A DNA stretch of 62,447 nucleotides from JBLNDG01 sp050261415 (GCA_050261415.1 JBLNDG010000045.1:1-62447); one strand, 5' to 3'; shown: positions 26,976 to 36,029, counted from the first letter of the stretch. Notes: generated by a model from the letters alone, not told the origin. Numbers and translations are program-made.

Positions 26976-27015
26976 CTTTGTAAAGGAAAATATGTCGTTC
27001 ATATGAGGTTTTAAA

Positions 27016-27558
27016 ATGCTGAAAGAGACTATAGTAGTTGAAGGGAAAAATGATGCTGCGGCAGTAAGAAGAGCCGTCGAGGCGGAAATAATAATTACAA
27101 GCGGCTTCGGACTTACAAGGGAGACATTGGAGAGAATACGGACAGCGCAGGAAAAGCACGGGATAATAGTGCTCACAGACCCTGACTTTATGGGAGAAAA
27201 AATACGGAATATTATCTCACAAAGAATCAAGGGTGTCAGGCATGCTTATATTCCGAGGGAAGAAGCCCGGGATGGAAACGATATCGGAGTGGAGAATGCG
27301 AAACCGGAAAGCATTTTGAAGGCATTGTCAATGGCAAGGTGTGTAAAGGATGAAGTCACAATTACTTTTACAAGTGAAGACATGATTAATTACGGATTGT
27401 CCGGCAGCAGTAATTCCACAAAGCTTAGGGACCGGGCTGGGTCTATCCTGGGAATAGGATATGGGAATTCAAAGCAGTTTCTTAACAGGTTGAACAGGTA
27501 TGGGATTACCAGGGAAGAGCTGGAGGCTGCACTGGAAAAAGCAATTACAAATAAGTAA
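27016..27558 (+). CDS. rnmV: ribonuclease M5
   Basis: A 180-residue TOPRIM nuclease that matures 5S rRNA. The TOPRIM residues are VVEGKNDAAAVRRAV (Glu) and IIVLTDPDFMGEKIRN (DxD region), with RHAYIPREEA and IGVENAKPESI typical of RnmV. The C-terminal domain (YGLSGSSNSTKLRDRAGSI ... FLNRLNRYGITREEL) matches. Its place directly before rsmA is conserved in Bacillota. Confidence 0.93.
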   Translation: MLKETIVVEGKNDAAAVRRAVEAEIIITSGFGLTRETLERIRTAQEKHGIIVLTDPDFMGEKIRNIISQRIKGVRHAYIPREEARDGNDIGVENAKPESILKALSMARCVKDEVTITFTSEDMINYGLSGSSNSTKLRDRAGSILGIGYGNSKQFLNRLNRYGITREELEAALEKAITNK

Positions 27559-27577
27559 ACAGTAGAGGATGATAACC

Positions 27578-28453
27578 ATGAAGGATGTATCGATATCAAG
27601 TACAACAAGGGAACTTATCAAACGCCATGATTTCAGAATAGCTAAGAAATTCGGCCAGAACTTTCTGGTGGATGAATCGGTGCTAAAAGGTATAATAGAA
27701 GCCTCGGAATTATCACAGGCTGACTGTGTGCTTGAAATAGGTCCGGGCATGGGAGTAATGACACAGATACTTAGTCAAAAAGCAGGCAGGGTATTGGCTG
27801 TAGAAATAGATAAGGCTCTTATACCAATACTTAAAGTAACACTATTCGGATGTGAAAATGTTTCTATAATTAACGATGACATTTTGAAGCTGGATTTGAA
27901 GAATACATTCAAGGAGTATTTCGGTGATGTACCGGTAAAGGTAGTTGCTAATCTACCGTACTATATAACAACTCCTATTATAATGAAGCTTCTTGAGGAG
28001 AGACTTAACCTCAGGAGCATCACCATAATGGTGCAGAAAGAAGTAGGAGAAAGGCTTGCGGCTGCACCGGGGGGAAAGGACTATGGGGCATTGACTGTTG
28101 CAGTTCAGTATTATTGTGTTCCACATAAAGTATTGGTAGTTCCATCCGATGCGTTCATACCGCAGCCGGAAGTTGAATCCATGGTTGTGAGGCTTGATAT
28201 AAGGGAAAAACCCCCTGTTCCGGTAAAGGATGAAAAACTGTTCTTCAGGGTGGTAAAAGCATCTTTCGGGCAAAGGAGAAAGACCCTCCTGAATGCATTA
28301 TCCTCTGGGAATCTCGGAGTTTCAAAGGATGTAATAAGAGAATTGTTAAGCAAAAACGGAATAGAGGAGAGCCGGAGAGGAGAGACTCTAAGCTTGGAGG
28401 AATTCGCCAAGATAGAGGATGATCTGTACGTGCTGCAAAATAATAATGCGTAA
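27578..28453 (+). CDS. rsmA: 16S rRNA dimethyladenosine transferase
   Basis: A 291-residue KsgA/RsmA enzyme that dimethylates two adjacent adenosines near the 3' end of 16S rRNA, using SAM. Motifs: KKFGQNFLVDESVLKGI, CVLEIGPGMGVMTQIL (SAM loop), LAVEIDKALIPIL, VKVVANLPYYITTPI (the NLPY catalytic motif), and VLVVPSDAFIPQPEVESMVV. I chose ATG 27578, with GAGG 9 bases ahead, over ATG 27569, which overlaps that site. It is coupled to rnmV. Confidence 0.96.
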   Translation: MKDVSISSTTRELIKRHDFRIAKKFGQNFLVDESVLKGIIEASELSQADCVLEIGPGMGVMTQILSQKAGRVLAVEIDKALIPILKVTLFGCENVSIINDDILKLDLKNTFKEYFGDVPVKVVANLPYYITTPIIMKLLEERLNLRSITIMVQKEVGERLAAAPGGKDYGALTVAVQYYCVPHKVLVVPSDAFIPQPEVESMVVRLDIREKPPVPVKDEKLFFRVVKASFGQRRKTLLNALSSGNLGVSKDVIRELLSKNGIEESRRGETLSLEEFAKIEDDLYVLQNNNA

Positions 28454-28557
28454 GGGTACATCCTTAGTAAAAGCACTTTTACAATTGAAAATTTTTGTTC
28501 ACATTTGACCTCCTTATACATATATTAGTAATGACTATGTGTAAAGGGGGTTATTAT

Positions 28558-30150
28558 GTGTCTGCAAATAATGAATATAAAAGATACTTTATAATACTGC
28601 AGGAAGATGACAAAGGATACGAAATATCTCCGGGGAAAATCCCAACGGGTTATCTGAAAATTGAAGCAAAGAATGGAAGGGTTAAGCTAAATGCATTCAT
28701 ACAGAATGTTAAGGTTGAAGATATGGCGGAATACAGGCTTATCCTTGTAGCCCCTGGGAGAAAGCTTGGTGTTGATGTAGGGAAAATTATAATTGACACC
28801 AGCGGTAGAGGGGAACTTTATTATGAACTTGAATCGGACAATGTTTTAAAAAGCGGTGTGAACATATCGGAATTTCTTGTTGCTGCAGTGACCAGCGGGG
28901 TATCAATACCGCTTTCGGGCTATTCCGGAAGGGATAAGATTGAGTGGAAGGGCAAATATGAGGTCGTCAACAGGGCAAAGGCTGCTGAAACGCCAAGGAT
29001 TGACAAAAAGAAGATACAAATCGAGGAAATAGTGCCGCCACCACCGCCGCTACCGCCAACAGTCAAGCCTCTAGTTGAGCCGGAGCCTGAAACCAAACCA
29101 ATGCCGGAAATGAAACCCGAGCCGGAAATGAAATCGGCACATATGGCTGCACCGGAACCTATGGCAAAGGAACAACCGGCAGTCGAGAATCCTGTCATAA
29201 ATAAGCCCATAATGAATGAGCCAATCATGAATAAGCCTATAATGAATGAGCCAATCATGAATGAACCTATGATGAATGAACCTATGATGAATGAACCTAT
29301 AATGAATGAGCCTATGATGAATAAGCCCATAATGAATGAGCCAATCATGAGTAAGCCCATAATAAACGAGCCAATCATGAATAAGCCTATAATGAATGAA
29401 CCTGTTGTAGCTCCGAACCCAATGCCTAAACAGGAGCCGAATATCAATATTGAACCAATCAACGTCCCGAAACCGGAAAACGTGAACAAAGCCCCCGAGA
29501 AAGAGATACCGATGGAGATGCCGAAAGCAATGAAATGTCCACCAATTGCTCCTATGGAGGAGCCTTGTGAAGTAAAGGAAGAAAACCCGCCATACAAGCC
29601 TGAAAGCCAATATTACTATTATGAAGAAGATGATGAGGAGGAGAAATGTGAACATCATGAGCACAAGCATCACTCGGACGGTAAGCCTGAAAGTTATTTT
29701 ACATGCCCGTATTATAAAAGCGGTATGTACAACAGGATGAGAAAAGCAATCAGAAGGCTGAGAAGATACGAGCCCTTTGAAGACGGGGAAAAGTATGAAT
29801 GGTTCAAGATTGGCGATGATATTTACCTCCTGAACAGTGTTGCTATTCCATACATGGGATACATGGTGCCCATGGGTTATCCATTTATGCTGGAAGGCTA
29901 TGGAATGATGATGGATAGAAAGGATTTTATCCTGGGGGTCAAGTATGATGAGGATGAAGAAAAAAACGATGATGAAAAAAAGCTTATAAGCCATATAATG
30001 TTTGGAATATCGGCTGTGTATACTAAAAGAAATGAAGCATATTACAAATCAAGAGGGTTTATGACTTTCAGACCGCATAAATCCAGAGCACATGGCTATT
30101 TTATAATGTGCATTGATCTTAGAAGCGGGATGTTCTGCCATCTTAGTTAA
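28558..30150 (+). CDS. protein with 14 tandem pentapeptide repeats, unknown function
   Basis: A 530-residue protein that I do not recognise. Residues 1-145 form an ordered region (RYFIILQEDDKGYEISPGK, YRLILVAPGRKLGVDVGKI). A proline- and glutamate-rich linker follows, with PPPPPLPP, then residues 215-284 as fourteen copies of a five-residue unit of the type N-(E/K)-P-(I/M)-M. After an acidic and His-rich stretch (EEDDEEEKCEHHEHKHH) comes a basic, aromatic C-terminal domain. No signal peptide is visible. I chose GTG 28558 because AAAGGGGG lies 7 bases ahead; ATG 28531 has no site. It resembles in style spore-coat or surface-assembly proteins; that is only a guess. Confidence 0.6.
   Translation: MSANNEYKRYFIILQEDDKGYEISPGKIPTGYLKIEAKNGRVKLNAFIQNVKVEDMAEYRLILVAPGRKLGVDVGKIIIDTSGRGELYYELESDNVLKSGVNISEFLVAAVTSGVSIPLSGYSGRDKIEWKGKYEVVNRAKAAETPRIDKKKIQIEEIVPPPPPLPPTVKPLVEPEPETKPMPEMKPEPEMKSAHMAAPEPMAKEQPAVENPVINKPIMNEPIMNKPIMNEPIMNEPMMNEPMMNEPIMNEPMMNKPIMNEPIMSKPIINEPIMNKPIMNEPVVAPNPMPKQEPNINIEPINVPKPENVNKAPEKEIPMEMPKAMKCPPIAPMEEPCEVKEENPPYKPESQYYYYEEDDEEEKCEHHEHKHHSDGKPESYFTCPYYKSGMYNRMRKAIRRLRRYEPFEDGEKYEWFKIGDDIYLLNSVAIPYMGYMVPMGYPFMLEGYGMMMDRKDFILGVKYDEDEEKNDDEKKLISHIMFGISAVYTKRNEAYYKSRGFMTFRPHKSRAHGYFIMCIDLRSGMFCHLS
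29200..29409 (+). repeat. tandem 15-bp coding repeat, 14 units
   Basis: Fourteen consecutive 15-base units of the form AATRARCCYATMATG encode N-(E/K)-P-(I/M)-M, with Ser-Lys in one unit and Val at the end. Units differ mostly in the Glu/Lys codon and third positions, so the array has drifted but keeps frame. Copy number could vary between strains. Confidence 0.9.
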
Positions 30151-30165
30151 AATATTTTTTATGAG

Positions 30166-30214
30166 ACGGAGGGCTGTATCAGGCTATTCAATTTAGTTTG
30201 ATACAGCCTTCCGT
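30166..30214 (+). terminator. terminator-like hairpin
   Basis: ACGGAGGGCTGTATCA pairs with TGATACAGCCTTCCGT across a 17-base loop (one G-T pair). No T-run follows. A second, perfect 13-bp inverted repeat (ATTTAATAGGAAA / TTTCCTATTAAAT) lies at 30221-30252. The rest of the gap up to 30422 holds no gene. Confidence 0.6.
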
Positions 30215-30422
30215 ATGCTAATTTAATAGGAAAATGCAATTTCCTATTAAATGGGAAATGCAAAAACATCCGTCGAAGGGAACCATAGGGAGACGCATTT
30301 TTTATACATAATTAGATAAATTTGCTATAAAAAAAATATAGATTTTATGTTAAAATCTATATATACCGTGAAAAATATGTTAGCGGCGGATTCACAAAAT
30401 TAAACAGAAGAGGAATGATCCT

Positions 30423-31538
30423 GTGAGATTAGATGGTATATTTGATAGGAAGCTTTTAAAGAATATAGACCTGGGAATAGTAATATCCACAATAATGCTG
30501 ATACTCTACGGACTAGTTGCAATATCAAGTGCAACACAAATAACAAGCGGAGGCCGTACAAGCCCGCTAAAAATCCAGATAATTGCATTTATATTGGGTG
30601 TAGTGGCTGTCATATTAATACTTATGATAGATTACAAAACCTTTGGAGACAACTATATCATCATTTATGGAATGAATATTTTACTGCTTGTTGCAGTTTT
30701 GATTTTCGGGTTCTCAACAAAGGGGTCCAAGAGCTGGATAGACTTTGGACCTGTCAATTTTCAACCTTCCGAGGTTGTTAAGCTTGGCTATATTTTGACC
30801 TTTGCCAAGTTCCTTGAAAAAAAGAAGGATAAGCTGGATAGGGTAATTGATGTTCTTCCGCTGATGCTGCACCTTGCTGTAATTATTGGATTGATTCTAT
30901 TACAGCCGGATTTTGGAACGGCTTTGGTTTTTATATTTATTACGGTATTTATGCTTTATGCGGCAGGTATAAACCACAAAATAGTAGCAGGAGCTTTTGG
31001 TACTTTTCTTGTCAGCCTTCCGATAATGTGGAAGCTTTTGAAGCCTTATCAAAAGAATAGGATATTGGTGTTTTTCAATCCCGAATTGGATCCTATGGGC
31101 GCCGGTTACCATGTAATTCAATCTGAAACTGCAATAGGGTCCGGACAATTTCTTGGGAAAGGATTGTTCAAGGGTACGCAGAACAACCTGGGATTTATAC
31201 CTGAAAGACACACGGATTTTATTTTTTCAGTTATAGGGGAAGAACTTGGACTTATAGGAGCTATAATCATAATATTCCTTTTTCTTTGGCTTATTCTGAG
31301 GTGTATACATATTGCCAGGGTTTCCAAGGATGATTATGGCATGCTCATATGTGTAGGCATAACCTCGATGTTTCTTTTTCACATACTCGAAAATATTGGG
31401 ATGACAATAGGATTGATGCCTGTTACCGGTATTCCGCTGCCGTTTATAAGTTACGGCGGAAGCTCATTGCTTACAAACATGGTTGCTGTAGCCTTGATCT
31501 TAAATGTAGGGATGCGAAGACAGGTAATAAGATTCTAG
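30423..31538 (+). CDS. rodA: FtsW/RodA/SpoVE family protein, RodA-like
   Basis: A 371-residue membrane protein with about ten spans, of the SEDS glycosyltransferase family that polymerises peptidoglycan with a partner class B PBP. Typical stretches: NIDLGIVISTIMLILYGLVAISSAT, GSKSWIDFGPVNFQPSEVVKLGYIL, LLQPDFGTALVF, YHVIQSETAIGSGQFLGKGLFKGTQNNLGFIPERHTDFIFSVIGEELG (Asp and Glu important in SEDS proteins), and GIPLPFISYGGSSLLTNM. The combination favours RodA over FtsW. It starts with GTG, with AGAGG ahead. No PBP gene is adjacent. Confidence 0.87.
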   Translation: MRLDGIFDRKLLKNIDLGIVISTIMLILYGLVAISSATQITSGGRTSPLKIQIIAFILGVVAVILILMIDYKTFGDNYIIIYGMNILLLVAVLIFGFSTKGSKSWIDFGPVNFQPSEVVKLGYILTFAKFLEKKKDKLDRVIDVLPLMLHLAVIIGLILLQPDFGTALVFIFITVFMLYAAGINHKIVAGAFGTFLVSLPIMWKLLKPYQKNRILVFFNPELDPMGAGYHVIQSETAIGSGQFLGKGLFKGTQNNLGFIPERHTDFIFSVIGEELGLIGAIIIIFLFLWLILRCIHIARVSKDDYGMLICVGITSMFLFHILENIGMTIGLMPVTGIPLPFISYGGSSLLTNMVAVALILNVGMRRQVIRF

Positions 31539-31580
31539 CATACAAAACTATATATAGGTAACGACATAATGATTAATCAC

Positions 31581-31620
31581 ATACGCACAGTGTATAATTA
31601 TACACTGTGCGTATAATTTT
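31581..31620 (+). terminator. 34-bp perfect palindrome and terminator after rodA
   Basis: ATACGCACAGTGTATAA joined directly to its complement TTATACACTGTGCGTAT (31581-31614), then AATTTTTGC. It is an intrinsic terminator, unusually long and perfect with no spare loop bases. Confidence 0.8.
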
Positions 31621-31715
31621 TGCATAAAAATGGAGGCTATTTTACAAATACCACAAAGAATATTAGAGACTAATGTATATTTATAAAAATATTATTATAA
31701 ACTTACAAAAAGGAC

Positions 31716-31744
31716 TTGCATAAATATACTTTTATAACTATAAT
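31716..31744 (+). promoter_or_regulatory. argG promoter overlapping a possible ARG box
   Basis: TTGCAT (31716-31721), a 17-base spacer and TATAAT (31739-31744). The -35 region reads TGCATAAATATAC, close to the ArgR/AhrC operator half pattern TGAATAAATATTCA. Repression by arginine through ArgR is a reasonable inference for an arginine gene. Confidence 0.6.
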
Positions 31745-31777
31745 TATTATTAATATAGAAAATTGGGAGTTGGTAGT

Positions 31778-32410
31778 ATGGAAGCAGTAAAGAAAAAAGT
31801 AGTACTTGCATATTCCGGAGGCTTGGATACTTCAATTATCATTCCATGGCTCAAAGAAAACTATGATCTTGATGTAATCGCATGCTGTGTCGATGTGGGG
31901 CAGGGTAACGAATTAGATACGGTAAAGGAAAAAGCCATAAGTACCGGTGCTTCAAAAGTATATATAATTGATGCAAAAAAGGAATTTGTTGAGGACTACA
32001 TAATGCCCACCCTTAAGGCAGGAGCCGTTTATGAGGGCAAGTACCTCTTGGGTACCTCCATGGCAAGGCCGCTAATAGCAAAGAAGCTGGTTGAAGTTGC
32101 AGAAAAAGAGGGAGCAGGGTATATAGCCCACGGCTGCACCGGCAAGGGAAATGACCAGGTACGTTTTGAGCTTGGTATAAAGGCACTGAACCCAAGCATA
32201 AAGGTCATTGCACCTTGGAGGGAGTGGAGTATCAAATCCAGGGAGGAAGCCATTGATTATGCAATGAAGAGGGGTATACCGGTGCCGGTATCCAAGGAGC
32301 GGCCTTACAGTATGGATAAGAATCTGTGGCATCTGAGCCACGAGGGTGCAGATTTGGAGGATACCTGGAATGCGCACCCCCAGGATATTTACCAGATGAC
32401 TACTTCATAG
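31778..32410 (+). pseudogene. argG: argininosuccinate synthase, 3' truncated
   Basis: The first 205 or so residues are intact ArgG: VVLAYSGGLDTSIIIPWLKE (the ATP-binding PP-loop), CCVDVGQGNELDTV, YIAHGCTGKGNDQVRFELG, PWREW and YSMDKNLWHLSHEGADLED. A full enzyme has about 400 residues. Here the frame reaches DIYQMTTS, exactly at the usual motif DIYQMTTSPE, and then stops. The DNA continues as the end of argH in another frame. The C-terminal half needed for substrate binding and tetramer formation is missing, so it should be inactive. I chose ATG 31778 behind GGGAGTTGG. Confidence 0.85.
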
Positions 32411-32565
32411 ACCTCGAAACTTGTGTCGGGAGAAGAAGTACGGCAGGAGGGACTGCTCCGGAACGTGTCATGGAAGCTGTCAGCGAGGGCAGGAGGGCAT
32501 TGCAGCAGTATAAAGATAAAGAATGCTTAAATAACGTGTATAGTAGAGTATATAGCAAGGTTTAA
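32392..32565 (+). pseudogene. argH: argininosuccinate lyase, C-terminal remnant
   Basis: In the +1 frame relative to argG, the DNA encodes PDDYFIDLETCVGRRSTAGG and TAPERVMEAVSEGRRAL, ending at a TAA. This is the C-terminal end of ArgH (the family pattern is a Cys-Val-x-Arg element followed by GG-x-AP-x-x-V). The other 400 or so residues are absent. The bases ATGACTACTTCA at the junction code for MTTS in the argG frame and for DDYF in the argH frame, so both original genes may have carried this short sequence, a microhomology. It has no start of its own. Confidence 0.75.
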
Positions 32566-32590
32566 GGTTAATCTGAAAGGGAGAGATATT

Positions 32591-33571
32591 ATGGTATGGG
32601 TCAGTATGATAGGAGCAGATGGGTATATGGCTTACGTTTTGTCAAAGCTTATAGCCGGTCATCCGGCAACACAAATCAGTTACTATTTTGACTCAATACA
32701 GTGCAGCAGCTGCACTAACGAAAAATATAACGAGTCGAGCATGTTTGATGCTATTGAAAAATCTGATGTTGTATTCAATGCTTTACCGAAGAAGCATTCA
32801 TTAAACCTCTATAAAGAGGCGGTGAAGCAGGGCAAAAAGGTAATAGACATAAGCATGGATACAAATATTAATGAAAGCAGTCCGGACAGCCTGGATGCTG
32901 CTCTAAAGCCCGTATACGGAATACCTGAACTGAACAAGGAAAAAATCATGGATGCTTTTATCGTATCAAACCCAAGCTGTTATTGTACAGGTGCAATGCT
33001 GGGCTTGGCACCCCTTGTGTACGGTAAACTTATTGACGGAAAGTCGGTAATAATAGACTCTAAATCTGGGGTTACAAGCCTTTCCAAGACTGATAAACTT
33101 GTTGACAGCTTTGTTGAAAACAATGAAAATGTAAAGACTTACAAATTGGGAAGTAACGTTCATTCTATAGAAATAGAACAACAGCTTCTGAAATTCTTCG
33201 GGGAAAAGGTAAATATAATGTATACGCCTTACATTGTACCCATGAGCAAAGGCGTACTTACTACCATTTATTGTACTCCCCTGGAACCGGCTGATACAAA
33301 AAGTATTATTGAAGTATACAAGGAATTCTATAAAGGGAATCCGTTTATTCGAATCTATGAAGAGGGTAAGATGCCTGAGACAAAGTGGGTAAATTATACA
33401 AATTACTGTGATATTGGGATATATTCCGACAAGGCGGCTAATAAAATAGTTGTCGTTACAGCTATTGACAACCTGATTAAAGGAGCCGCAGGACAAGTGA
33501 TACAGAATATGAACCTGATGTATGGTATGGATGAGAAGACAGGGCTTACTTACGGCGGCATTGGGCTTTAA
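32591..33571 (+). CDS. argC: N-acetyl-gamma-glutamyl-phosphate reductase
   Basis: A 326-residue NADPH-dependent reductase of arginine synthesis. It is the divergent, shorter type of ArgC: the Rossmann start is WVSMIGADGYMAYVLSKLI. The active-site Cys lies in SNPSCYCTGAMLGL (usual NPGCYPT). TPYIVPMSKGVLTTIYC and AIDNLIKGAAGQVIQNMNLMYGMDEKTGL are the C-terminal hallmarks. The start has AAGGGAGAGATATT-ATG. It is the only intact arginine gene visible here. Confidence 0.92.
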   Translation: MVWVSMIGADGYMAYVLSKLIAGHPATQISYYFDSIQCSSCTNEKYNESSMFDAIEKSDVVFNALPKKHSLNLYKEAVKQGKKVIDISMDTNINESSPDSLDAALKPVYGIPELNKEKIMDAFIVSNPSCYCTGAMLGLAPLVYGKLIDGKSVIIDSKSGVTSLSKTDKLVDSFVENNENVKTYKLGSNVHSIEIEQQLLKFFGEKVNIMYTPYIVPMSKGVLTTIYCTPLEPADTKSIIEVYKEFYKGNPFIRIYEEGKMPETKWVNYTNYCDIGIYSDKAANKIVVVTAIDNLIKGAAGQVIQNMNLMYGMDEKTGLTYGGIGL

Positions 33572-33573
33572 CT

Positions 33574-33615
33574 AAGAGTCCCGGCTCTATTCGTCAGAAT
33601 GGAGCCGGGACTCTT
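33574..33615. terminator. bidirectional terminator
   Basis: AAGAGTCCCGGCTC and GAGCCGGGACTCTT form a perfect 14-bp stem; pairing extends into the loop (ATTC / GAAT). It separates argC from the converging zinc-ribbon gene. Confidence 0.8.
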
Positions 33616-33621
33616 AACATG

Positions 33622-34011
33622 CTATTCGGTTTTCTCTTCTTCCTGAACCGGCTCTTCAACCTTTGCTCCGCAATTCGGACAGAATCTCACTTCGAGGTCT
33701 ACTATTGATTTACAGGACTCGCAGGTTTTATGCCCCTTGAGCTTAAGAATTTTTTCCTTTGTTTTTTGGATACCTGTTTCCAATTCCTTTATTTCACTAC
33801 ACCTATTGTCAAAATGCCCGCCCAGGGGTTTACCTTCGGTATAGCTTTTATACACATCGCTTCCTATCTCATAGAGCAGCCTTTTTATCCTATCCTCTTC
33901 ATTCCCGATCGCAAGGTTAAGCTTTGTAATTTCAACAATGTCCTCGGATTTTTTTGTAACAGTTTTGGCTGTGCCGGTTATCTTCCTGCCTATATCGGTT
34001 AAAAAGTCCAT
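33622..34011 (-). CDS. zinc-ribbon domain protein
   Basis: A 129-residue protein. Residues about 1-95 are helical and charged, likely coiled coil (IVEITKLNLAIGNEEDRIKRLLYEIGSDVYKSY, ELETGIQKTKEKILKLKG). The C terminus is a zinc ribbon, CESCKSIVDLEVRFCPNCG (two CxxC pairs), and an acidic tail. This arrangement occurs in many uncharacterised Clostridia proteins. I chose the second ATG (34011), because GGAGGG directly abuts the first (34017). Function unknown. Confidence 0.75.
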   Translation of the reverse strand: MDFLTDIGRKITGTAKTVTKKSEDIVEITKLNLAIGNEEDRIKRLLYEIGSDVYKSYTEGKPLGGHFDNRCSEIKELETGIQKTKEKILKLKGHKTCESCKSIVDLEVRFCPNCGAKVEEPVQEEEKTE

Positions 34012-34350
34012 GACCATCCCTCCAGTTCCTTTTTATATATTATACTACACGATTGCCTAAAAACATATTATATAAAAGTCATGAAAATCAATATGCTATA
34101 AAGCATCTCAGGACAAATGTGCAATCCTGCCATGGAAAAATGACGGATTTTATCCTTTTGCATTGCATATTATTAAGATAAAACTGTATAATGAAATTGG
34201 ATACTTTGTTTATAATTTGTCATTGTACAAGGTTACATAAAAAACATATAAAATTCGTCAATATTAACCCTTGATGTTGCACAGGACAAACTGTATACTT
34301 ATTATGGCGTAATATTTAAAAGGTAAAATAAATGTGGGGGTGTATTTTTT
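34012..34350. promoter_or_regulatory. 339-base divergent gap with promoter for the Na/Pi gene
   Basis: No gene is seen. TTGCAT (34163-34168), an 18-base spacer and TATAAT (34187-34192) form a likely sigma-A promoter on the plus strand. A second possible pair, TTGCAC and TATTAT with a 17-base spacer, lies nearer the gene at about 34276-34305. No riboswitch was recognised in the leader. Confidence 0.5.
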
Positions 34351-36006
34351 TTGGGTTTTAAGATGATCGTTTCATTACTTGCCGGATTGGGACTATTCCT
34401 GTACGGTATGCAGGTAATGTCAGATGCCCTGCAGAAATCTGCAGGAGACAGGATGAAGAAACTGCTTGAAATTCTTACTACAAATAAAGTTTTGGGTGTT
34501 CTCGTAGGTGCTGTTATTACAGGGATAATTCAGAGCAGCAGTGCAACTACCGTAATGGTGGTGGGTCTGGTTAATGCGGGTATTATGAATTTATCCCAGG
34601 CCGTCGGGGTAATAATGGGAGCCAATATTGGAACTACTATGACAGCCCAGATAATAGCGTTTAAATTTACTGATATAATCCCGTTTGCAATAATTATCGG
34701 AGTAGTGCTTCTGCTCTTCCCTAAGAAAAAGTCTTACAAGCAGCTTGGTGAATTCTTCCTTGGCTTCGGTATATTATTCCTGGGTATGAATTCAATGAGC
34801 GAAGCCATGAAGCCTTTGAAGGAAATACCGGCATTTACGCAATTCATGCTGAGCTTGCAGCATAATCCTATTCTTGGAGTGTTTGCCGGATTGGGCTTGA
34901 CTGCTGTAGTCCAGAGCAGCAGTGCAACCATAGGAATACTCCAGGCTTTGGCTATGCAGGGTTTGGTACCGATAGAAGCAGCACTGCCAATACTCTTCGG
35001 TGACAATATAGGTACCTGTGTCACAGCGTTGATCGCCAGCATAGGTACGACCGTAACAGCCAAAAGGGCTGCGGTAATGCATTTGACATTCAATATCATA
35101 GGTACGATAATATTCATGATAATTCTGAAGCCGGTAATATTGCTGGTAGGCATGACTGCAACAGAACCTGTAAGGCAGATTGCAAATGCTCATACCTTTT
35201 TCAATATAACAAATACAATAATACAGCTTCCTTTTGCCGGCCTGTTGATTGCATTTGTTACAAAGGTTGTCCCGGGTCAGGATGTTCATGACACATTTGA
35301 ATTGAAGTATCTTGACAAGAGAATTCTTGAAACTCCATCAATCGCTGTTGGTCAGATAGTGAAAGAAATAGTGAGAATGGGAGATATCGCAAGGCATAAT
35401 GTCCAGATGAGTTTGGAAGCGGTATTTAGCGGCGATCAAAAACTAATAGACGATGTATATAATAATGAAAAGGTAATAAATGAATTGGAAAAGAGGATAG
35501 GAGAATACCTGAAAGCTGTTTCCAATACTGCAATAAATGAAGATCAGCGGAAGTTTGTAGGATCGCTTTTCAGCACCATTCACGATGTTGAAAGAATGGG
35601 CGACCATGCGGAAAACCTGGCTGATATCGCACAGTACAAAATTGATAATAGAGTAACCTTCTCGAACTTTGCAGTGGAAGAGCTCAAGCAAGTAATGGAA
35701 AACGTAGATCATGCCCTCGAGAATTCTTTTATTGCATTAAGTACTGAGGACGCAGAATATGTTGATAAAGTAGATAAATATGAGCGCAAAGTGGATGAAC
35801 TCAGAGATAAATTCAAGGCAAGTCATATAAAGAGACTGAATAAAAATGAGTGTAATATTAATGCAGGTGTGCTGTTCCTTGATATTCTCACAAATCTCGA
35901 GAGAGTCAGCGATCACTGTGTAAATGTAGCGGACGTTGTAAGAGCTGAAAACTCAATACAGCTCAAACTTGACAGAAAAGTGGATATTGCCCCCGAAAAA
36001 TGTTGA
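34351..36006 (+). CDS. Na/Pi cotransporter family protein with PhoU-like C-terminal domain
   Basis: A 551-residue protein. The N-terminal 310 residues are the NptA-type transporter, with two inverted Na/Pi repeats marked by GIIQSSSATTVMVVGLVNAG and LTAVVQSSSATIGILQALA (the QSSS motifs). The C-terminal 200 residues are helical and PhoU-like (VVERMGDHAENLADIA-type motif HDVERMGDHAENLADIAQY; LERVSDHCVNVADVV). It is likely a sodium-driven phosphate carrier with built-in regulation. The TTG at 34351 lies 10 bases after GGGGG; ATG 34363 is an alternative start. Confidence 0.88.
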   Translation: MGFKMIVSLLAGLGLFLYGMQVMSDALQKSAGDRMKKLLEILTTNKVLGVLVGAVITGIIQSSSATTVMVVGLVNAGIMNLSQAVGVIMGANIGTTMTAQIIAFKFTDIIPFAIIIGVVLLLFPKKKSYKQLGEFFLGFGILFLGMNSMSEAMKPLKEIPAFTQFMLSLQHNPILGVFAGLGLTAVVQSSSATIGILQALAMQGLVPIEAALPILFGDNIGTCVTALIASIGTTVTAKRAAVMHLTFNIIGTIIFMIILKPVILLVGMTATEPVRQIANAHTFFNITNTIIQLPFAGLLIAFVTKVVPGQDVHDTFELKYLDKRILETPSIAVGQIVKEIVRMGDIARHNVQMSLEAVFSGDQKLIDDVYNNEKVINELEKRIGEYLKAVSNTAINEDQRKFVGSLFSTIHDVERMGDHAENLADIAQYKIDNRVTFSNFAVEELKQVMENVDHALENSFIALSTEDAEYVDKVDKYERKVDELRDKFKASHIKRLNKNECNINAGVLFLDILTNLERVSDHCVNVADVVRAENSIQLKLDRKVDIAPEKC

Positions 36007-36029
36007 TAAATAAATTAGGACCCGAATTC

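Noticed and set aside
29200..29409. A CRISPR array
   Set aside because: The units are 15 bp, contiguous, coding and without spacers. No CRISPR-like repeat-spacer pattern was seen anywhere in the window.
28920..29994. Long minus-strand frames opposite the repeat protein
   Set aside because: They are shadows: the 15-bp repeat array stays open in several frames and gives repetitive hydrophobic or His-rich translations without starts.
32326..32391. Reading the argH remnant as a 79-residue gene starting at 32326
   Set aside because: The first 22 codons are argG sequence in the wrong frame; only the part from about 32392 matches ArgH.
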